Positions 23,698 through 28,657 of a DNA stretch of 28,657 nucleotides are shown here, piece after piece. The stretch comes from JBBQWZ01 sp043788745. Lineage in GTDB: Bacteria > Acidobacteriota > Terriglobia > Bryobacterales > Bryobacteraceae. Made by a program: the position numbers and the translations under genes. Position 1 is the first letter of the stretch; each line of letters begins with the position of its first letter. Where the stretch lies: NCBI GenBank assembly GCA_043788745.1, contig JAYVTO010000084.1, positions 1-28,657 of the forward strand, read 5' to 3'. A model generated the notes under the pieces. It was given only the letters and a program-made list of their open reading frames with translations. It had not been told where the DNA came from and made no database searches.

Positions 23698-26658
23698 ATG
23701 ACGAAATGGCTCTTGCTCGCGAGCTTAATGATGACCGTGTCGTCGCCCGCCGAGGTCCAGGTCCGCGTGGTGTTCGGCCAGGGCGACGCAGTGGACGTCG
23801 TGTGGGACGGCTCCGTGAAAGCGACGGGAGCGCAGATCACCGGCATCGCGCCGTGGCGGTTCGAAGGAACCGATGCGGTGACGTCAACGACGTCGTGGAA
23901 AGCGTCCATTCATTCGGTGCGGCGGTTCGGTGGACGTGGTCTTTTTGGCGCGACTTCCGATGTACCGGCTGTCGCGAACGGCATCCTCGTGGCGCTGGCG
24001 AATGAGACTCCAGAGGCGGAGATCGCGTTCACAACAGCACAGGGCAACTTCACGATCCGATTGGCGGACATTCCATACGGGGCGAGAGTGCGCGTGGTGA
24101 ACAATCGCGTGATGGTGGACCGGGTTCCGGCGTCGCGGCAGTTGACGTCTTCGAATGAAGAACAGGACTATCCGGCAGCGGCGGTCGACAAGTCCGGCAC
24201 AGTGTGGGTGGCGTACCTGGAGTTCAGGCATCACCCCGATCACGAGAAGATCCGCGCCAATATGCGCGAACCACGGACGGATTTCTCGATGTATCAAACC
24301 GCGCCTCTTGGCGACCAGATCTTGCTGCGCAAATTGGACAGCAGCGAGCCAATCGCGATCACAGAACCGGGCGGAGACACGTATCGGCCGGCGGTTGCTG
24401 TCGATGGCAAGGGTGTTGTGTGGGTCTTCTGGTCGCAGAACGAGAAAGGCAATTTCGACGTTTGGGCGAGGCCTGTCGAAAACGGTAAGGCAGGTCGCGC
24501 GGTGCGGATCAGCCGCGACCCGGGCACGGATATGGATTGCGTCGCGGCGACGGATTCGAAAGGCAACGTCCACGTCGCGTGGCAGGGATGGCGCAATGGA
24601 AAAGCATCAATCTTTGCGTCGGCTCAGAATGGCGCGGCGTTTTCGGCTCCGGCGGCTGTGTCTACTTCGAGCGCGAACGAGTGGGATCCGGCGATTGCGG
24701 CCGATTCCGCTGGACGAGTAAGCGTCGTTTGGGATTCGTATCGCAACGGGCAGTACGACGTATTTGCGCGGACTGCGACGAACGGAGTTTGGGGCAGGGA
24801 GTTTCCGGTGGCGGCGAGCGCGCGGTACGAAGCGTATCCGTCGGCCGCGTACGACCCGAGCGGGCGGTTGTGGATTGCCTACGAAGAGGGTGCGGAGCGT
24901 TGGGGTAAGGATTTCGGCGCGTACAACTCAGAAGGCGTCGCGCTGTACCAAGGCCGTGCGATTCGGGTGAAGGCCTTTGACAAAGATGGCAACGTGCGGG
25001 TGACGAAGACCGATGTCGGGGCCGCGCTGCCAGGCAATCCGGTGCCGCGCGTGGATGTTCCGTCGCGGCAATTGACGGATGGCGAGGGTTGGTTGAAGCC
25101 GGACCCGAAGGCAGCGACGGATCGCGTCGACGCTCGCGATTCACGGCAAGCGATTGCGCCGCGGAACACGACGCCACGGGTGGCTGTCGATGCATCAGGA
25201 CGCGTGTGGGTCGCGTTCCGGAGTGCGAGTCCGACATGGTGGAATCCGATTGGCACAGTTTGGACGGAACATCTCGCGACGTACGCAAGCGGCGAATGGG
25301 CCGGCCCGATCTTCCTCGACCACACGGATAACCTGCTCGACAACCGGCCCGCGATTGTTTCGACCAAGGCGGGTTCGGTGACGATCGTCGGATCAAGCGA
25401 CGGACGGCGGCAGTTCGTCCGGATTGAGCGCAGTGCGACCGATACCGGAATGGATGCGAGTGTGGCGAAGGATCCGTACAACAACGATCTATTTGTGAAC
25501 ACGGTGGAGATGGCGCCGGCGGCCACGGTGCTTGTCGACACTGCGCCGAAACCGGTGATCGCGGGCGCGACGTCGAAAGAGAAGGCAGAAGACGCGACGG
25601 TCGCGACGCTACGGAGTTACCGAACTTCGCAAGGGCTGCGGATCATTCGCGGCGAATTTCACCGCCATAGTGAGGTTTCAATGGACGGCGGCCGCGACGG
25701 TTCGATCATCGATCAGTATCGGTACATGATCGATACGGCCGGCATGGATTGGGTAGGATGTTGCGATCACGACAACGGCGGCGGGCGCGAGTATTCGTGG
25801 TGGATTTCGCAGAAGCTGACAGACCTGTTTCATGCGCCGGGCAAGTTCACGACGATGTTCAGCTATGAGCGCAGCGTGAGCTATCCGGAGGGGCATCGCA
25901 ACGTGGTGTTCGCGCAGCGGGGAGTTCGTACGCTGCCGAGACTGCTGCCGCTCTCGGCGCCCGACAAGTTCGCGAAGGCGCCAGACACGGAGATGCTGTA
26001 TGGGTATCTCAAGAAGTTCGGTGGGATCGTCGCATCCCATACGTCGGGAACATTGATGGGTACGGATTGGCGCAACAACGATCCGAATTACGAACCGGTG
26101 GTCGAGATCTATCAGGGTGATCGGCAGAATTACGAAATGCCAGGCGCGCCGCGTACCAACATCGAGAAAGATTCGATCGGCGGATGGCGGCCCAAGGGCT
26201 TCGTGAATCTCGCATTAGAGATGGGCTACAAACTGGGATTCCAGGCGAGTTCCGATCACGTATCGACGCACATGAGCTACGCGAACCTGCTGGTGAAGGA
26301 ACCGACGCGCGAAGGCTTGATGGACGCATTCCGCAAGCGTCACATTTACGGATCGACGGGCGACCTGCTGGCCGATGTGCGGAGCGGCACCTACATGATG
26401 GGCGACGTCTTCAGTACGAAGACAGCGCCCACGCTACAGGTGAAGCTTGTGGGCACCGCCGCGTTCGCGAAGGTGGTGATCATCAAGGACGGCAAGTACG
26501 TCTACACGTCGGAGCCGAAGACCTCGAAGGTCGATTTCACGTGGCGCGACACGGCTCCGGACAAGGGCAAGCAGAGTTACTACTACGTTCGCGGCGAGCA
26601 GGCCGACGGCGAGATCGTGTGGGCATCACCCATGTGGATCACCTACACTGGCCAGTAA
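23698..26658 (+). CDS. Secreted beta-propeller protein with C-terminal PHP-type (DUF3604-like) domain
   Basis: The 986-residue protein has a signal peptide (MTKWLLLASLMMTVSSPAEV). Residues about 150-610 carry repeated propeller strands such as DKSGTVWVAYLEF, DGKGVVWVFWSQ, DSKGNVHVAWQGW, DSAGRVSVVWDSY, DPSGRLWIAYEEG and DASGRVWVAFRSA. These fit a six- or seven-bladed BNR/TolB-like propeller. A PHP-like domain follows from IIRGEFHRHSEVSMDGG. Candidate ligands are H655 and H657, H691-D692 (CCDHDNGGG), H781 (ASHTSGTL) and D853-H854 (SSDHVSTHM). The tail YYYVRGEQADGEIVWASPMW is homologous to that of the upstream gene, so the two share an ancestor and differ in the N-terminal module. GAGG precedes the ATG by eight bases. 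The metal ATPase gene follows after 6 bp. Confidence 0.87.
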   Translation: MTKWLLLASLMMTVSSPAEVQVRVVFGQGDAVDVVWDGSVKATGAQITGIAPWRFEGTDAVTSTTSWKASIHSVRRFGGRGLFGATSDVPAVANGILVALANETPEAEIAFTTAQGNFTIRLADIPYGARVRVVNNRVMVDRVPASRQLTSSNEEQDYPAAAVDKSGTVWVAYLEFRHHPDHEKIRANMREPRTDFSMYQTAPLGDQILLRKLDSSEPIAITEPGGDTYRPAVAVDGKGVVWVFWSQNEKGNFDVWARPVENGKAGRAVRISRDPGTDMDCVAATDSKGNVHVAWQGWRNGKASIFASAQNGAAFSAPAAVSTSSANEWDPAIAADSAGRVSVVWDSYRNGQYDVFARTATNGVWGREFPVAASARYEAYPSAAYDPSGRLWIAYEEGAERWGKDFGAYNSEGVALYQGRAIRVKAFDKDGNVRVTKTDVGAALPGNPVPRVDVPSRQLTDGEGWLKPDPKAATDRVDARDSRQAIAPRNTTPRVAVDASGRVWVAFRSASPTWWNPIGTVWTEHLATYASGEWAGPIFLDHTDNLLDNRPAIVSTKAGSVTIVGSSDGRRQFVRIERSATDTGMDASVAKDPYNNDLFVNTVEMAPAATVLVDTAPKPVIAGATSKEKAEDATVATLRSYRTSQGLRIIRGEFHRHSEVSMDGGRDGSIIDQYRYMIDTAGMDWVGCCDHDNGGGREYSWWISQKLTDLFHAPGKFTTMFSYERSVSYPEGHRNVVFAQRGVRTLPRLLPLSAPDKFAKAPDTEMLYGYLKKFGGIVASHTSGTLMGTDWRNNDPNYEPVVEIYQGDRQNYEMPGAPRTNIEKDSIGGWRPKGFVNLALEMGYKLGFQASSDHVSTHMSYANLLVKEPTREGLMDAFRKRHIYGSTGDLLADVRSGTYMMGDVFSTKTAPTLQVKLVGTAAFAKVVIIKDGKYVYTSEPKTSKVDFTWRDTAPDKGKQSYYYVRGEQADGEIVWASPMWITYTGQ

Positions 26659-26664
26659 GCAAGC

Positions 26665-28657
26665 ATGGATTCTGAGCGCCAGGAGCGGATTCGATACTTT
26701 GGTTTCGCGGCGATCGTCGGCTTTCTACTTCTCCTGAATCTGCTGGGGATCTGGAAGACGGTCTTCGGCATCGACACGGCAGCGATCCTGACGGTTCTCG
26801 CCGGGTATCGCATTTTCTACAACTCGATCTCCGCGCTGCTCGAAGGCGACATCTCGGCGGATCTCGCGATCTGCGTCGCCGTGGTTGCCGCGTTGTCGGT
26901 GGGCGAGTATCTGGCCGGCGCCGAGGCGATGTTCATCATGCTGCTCGGCGAAGGGCTGGAGGCCTACGCCGCCGGGCGGACCTCGGCAGCAATCAGCACG
27001 TTTGTTGAGCAAATGCCGCGCCGCGCCCGGCTGATTCGCGATGGCATTGAGACCGACGTCGACGCGTCTCTCTTGCAGACTGGCGACGAGATCCTGGTGC
27101 GGGCCGGCGAGCGCATTGCAGCGGACGGCATTGTCTCGCAAGGCGTCTCGAGCGTCGACGAGAGCTCGATCACGGGCGAGTCTATTCCCGCGGAGAAGGC
27201 ACTGGGCGAGCAAGTCTTCTCGGGGAGCTTGAACGGCAGCGGCCTGCTGCGGATCGCGGTGACGCGCGCCGGCGGCGAGACGACGCTTTCGCGCGTGATC
27301 CAGTTAGTCGAGGAAGCCAAAGAGCAGCGCGCGCCTGTCGAGCGTATGGCGAATCGCTACGCGAAGTACTTTCTTCCGGCGCTGCTTATTGCCGGCGCGT
27401 TGACGCTCTACTACACCCGCGACTGGAGCCGCACGGTCGCGGTGTTGCTTGTTGCTTGCCCGTGCGCACTGATTCTGGCGACGCCGACGGCGATGGTTGC
27501 CGCCATGGGGGGACTCGCGCGGCGCGGAATCCTCGTGCGCGGCGGCCATGTACTGGAGCAGGCGGCCAAGGTAGATACGATCGCGTTCGACAAGACGGGC
27601 ACCATCACCCAAGGGCGCCTGCGCGTCGAGCGCATCCTCACAAACGGCGATAGCGAAGACGCGATTCTGGCGCTCGCGGCCGCGGCCGAAAGCGGCTCCG
27701 CGCACGCGCTGGCTCGCGTGATTCTTAATGAAGCGGAGCGTCGGCGCATTACGCCTCTGGTGGTTGACGAGGCGAAGATTCTCAGTGGCCGCGGCGCGGA
27801 GTGTCTGGTCGGTGGACGTACGATTCGCGCTGGCAGCGCGGCGTTCCTAATCGAGAGTGGCGTTCGCGGGACCGAAGCATTTCTCGAACAGGCGGATCGG
27901 CTGGGCGCGACAGCGGTGCTTGTCGCGGACGGCGAACGACTGGCAGGCGCGATCCTGCTGCGCGATACGATTCGCGAGGGCGCGACGGAAGCGACCGCCG
28001 GCCTTGCCAGCCTCGGCATCACGTACCAAGTGATGCTGACCGGCGATCGGAAGCGTGCGGCGGAAACGATGGCGAGCGACGCTGGGATTCCGACCGTGGA
28101 AGCCGAATTGCTGCCCGAGCAGAAGCTGGACAGAATCCGGCAATGGATGTCGCAGGGGCGATTCGTTGCGATGATCGGCGAAGGCGTCAACGACGCTCCG
28201 GCGATGGCTGCGTCGCATGTCGGCGTTGCTGTTTCGGGTGCCAGCGATATTACCGCGGAAGCGGCGGACGTTGTCTACCTCGGGCACTCGCTTGAGAAGT
28301 TGCCGAAGCTGTTCGAGGTCAGCCGCCGCGCGGTGCGAACGGCCTGGCAGAACATTTTTTTGTTCGCCGGCGTCGTCAACGTGGTGGCCGTGGCGCTCGC
28401 GGCCAGCGGCACGATCGGGCCGCTGGGCGCGGCCTTCACGCACCAACTGTCTTCGTTCCTCGTGATGCTCAATTCGCTCCGCCTGCTGCGCGTCGAGCGA
28501 AGCGGCGACCGAAAGCTGCCTCATTGGATTCACCGGATCCTGGCGATGCCGTGGCTGGATGGGATCTTCGGAAAGGCCCGCGACGCCAGCGCTGGCGTCG
28601 CGACCGTACTTCGATCGATCGACATTCGCGCCCTCGCAGAGCACTTGATTGCAAGTC
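26665..28657 (+). CDS. P1B-type metal-transporting ATPase, 3' end cut by window
   Basis: The frame runs from ATG 26665 to the window edge (664 codons plus one base), with no stop seen. There is no N-terminal HMA metal-binding domain; the protein begins directly with membrane helices. Visible motifs are TGES (170-173), the membrane metal site C265-P-C267 in VACPCALILATP, the phosphorylated D309 in DKTGT, and MLTGDRKRAAE. Two conserved spots differ. The HP motif reads SGSAHALAR (H347-A348), and the hinge reads GEGVNDAPA with E506 where Asp is usual. The last helix has THQLSSFLVMLNSLRLL. CPC with HQxSS does not give an obvious Cu, Zn or Co class, so the metal is left open. After the final helix comes an unusual soluble tail of at least 50 residues. 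The start lies 6 bp after the second PHP gene, suggesting one transcript. Confidence 0.92.
   Translation, partial: MDSERQERIRYFGFAAIVGFLLLLNLLGIWKTVFGIDTAAILTVLAGYRIFYNSISALLEGDISADLAICVAVVAALSVGEYLAGAEAMFIMLLGEGLEAYAAGRTSAAISTFVEQMPRRARLIRDGIETDVDASLLQTGDEILVRAGERIAADGIVSQGVSSVDESSITGESIPAEKALGEQVFSGSLNGSGLLRIAVTRAGGETTLSRVIQLVEEAKEQRAPVERMANRYAKYFLPALLIAGALTLYYTRDWSRTVAVLLVACPCALILATPTAMVAAMGGLARRGILVRGGHVLEQAAKVDTIAFDKTGTITQGRLRVERILTNGDSEDAILALAAAAESGSAHALARVILNEAERRRITPLVVDEAKILSGRGAECLVGGRTIRAGSAAFLIESGVRGTEAFLEQADRLGATAVLVADGERLAGAILLRDTIREGATEATAGLASLGITYQVMLTGDRKRAAETMASDAGIPTVEAELLPEQKLDRIRQWMSQGRFVAMIGEGVNDAPAMAASHVGVAVSGASDITAEAADVVYLGHSLEKLPKLFEVSRRAVRTAWQNIFLFAGVVNVVAVALAASGTIGPLGAAFTHQLSSFLVMLNSLRLLRVERSGDRKLPHWIHRILAMPWLDGIFGKARDASAGVATVLRSIDIRALAEHLIAS

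Noticed and set aside
1..28657. CRISPR array, tRNA, rRNA, insertion sequence or phage genes
   Set aside because: No regular repeat-spacer array, tRNA-like cloverleaf, rRNA segment or recombinase gene was recognised on either strand.

Overview
The window is G+C-rich bacterial DNA that looks like the Bryobacteraceae/Solibacter branch of Acidobacteriota. This is inferred from gene content, not from a marker gene. Three things point there. One is an Oar-like TonB-dependent receptor with an N-terminal carboxypeptidase-regulatory-like domain. Another is a giant secreted NHL/BACON protein ending in a TIGR03437-type C-terminal domain. The third is a set of secreted serine hydrolase, sulfatase and PHP-type proteins next to them. 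No rRNA, tRNA, CRISPR array, integrase or transposase gene was seen.

Left block (1-6850, all minus strand). In transcription order it holds a glycogen-debranching-type amylo-alpha-1,6-glucosidase, cydA and cydB (cytochrome bd-type quinol oxidase), a UlaG-like metallo-beta-lactamase-fold hydrolase, and a class III nucleotide cyclase domain fused to a formylglycine-generating-enzyme (SUMF1) domain, which is cut by the window edge. The debranching enzyme, cydA and cydB are packed tightly: a 20-bp gap, then an 8-bp overlap.

Second block (7006-9679, plus strand). A small all-helical protein is built of 36-residue repeats. It overlaps by 11 bp a 754-residue GAF-GAF-PAS-adenylate cyclase-TPR protein. 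A divergent promoter region (6851-7005) separates this block from the debranching gene. A tandem 18-bp duplication there creates a 7-codon mini-ORF that ends in an ATGA overlap with the coil gene's start.

Third block (9690-14099, minus strand). One 1469-codon gene encodes a secreted protein with about 12 NHL-like blades, BACON/Ig-like domains and a TIGR03437-type tail. Upstream lies an 809-bp region without a convincing gene. It carries a long direct repeat flanking a 50-bp near-identical copy of the start of this same gene.

Right block (14909-28657, all plus strand). It holds the TonB-dependent receptor, a class C beta-lactamase-like serine hydrolase, a Cys-type sulfatase with a Tat-like leader, two secreted PHP-type (DUF3604-like) proteins, the second with a beta-propeller in front, and a P1B-type metal ATPase cut by the right edge. 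From the sulfatase onward the gaps are short (42, 81 and 6 bp), so this looks like one operon. Its substrate cannot be read from the sequence. Two class III cyclase proteins within 10 kb suggest cyclic-nucleotide signalling is prominent in this strain.
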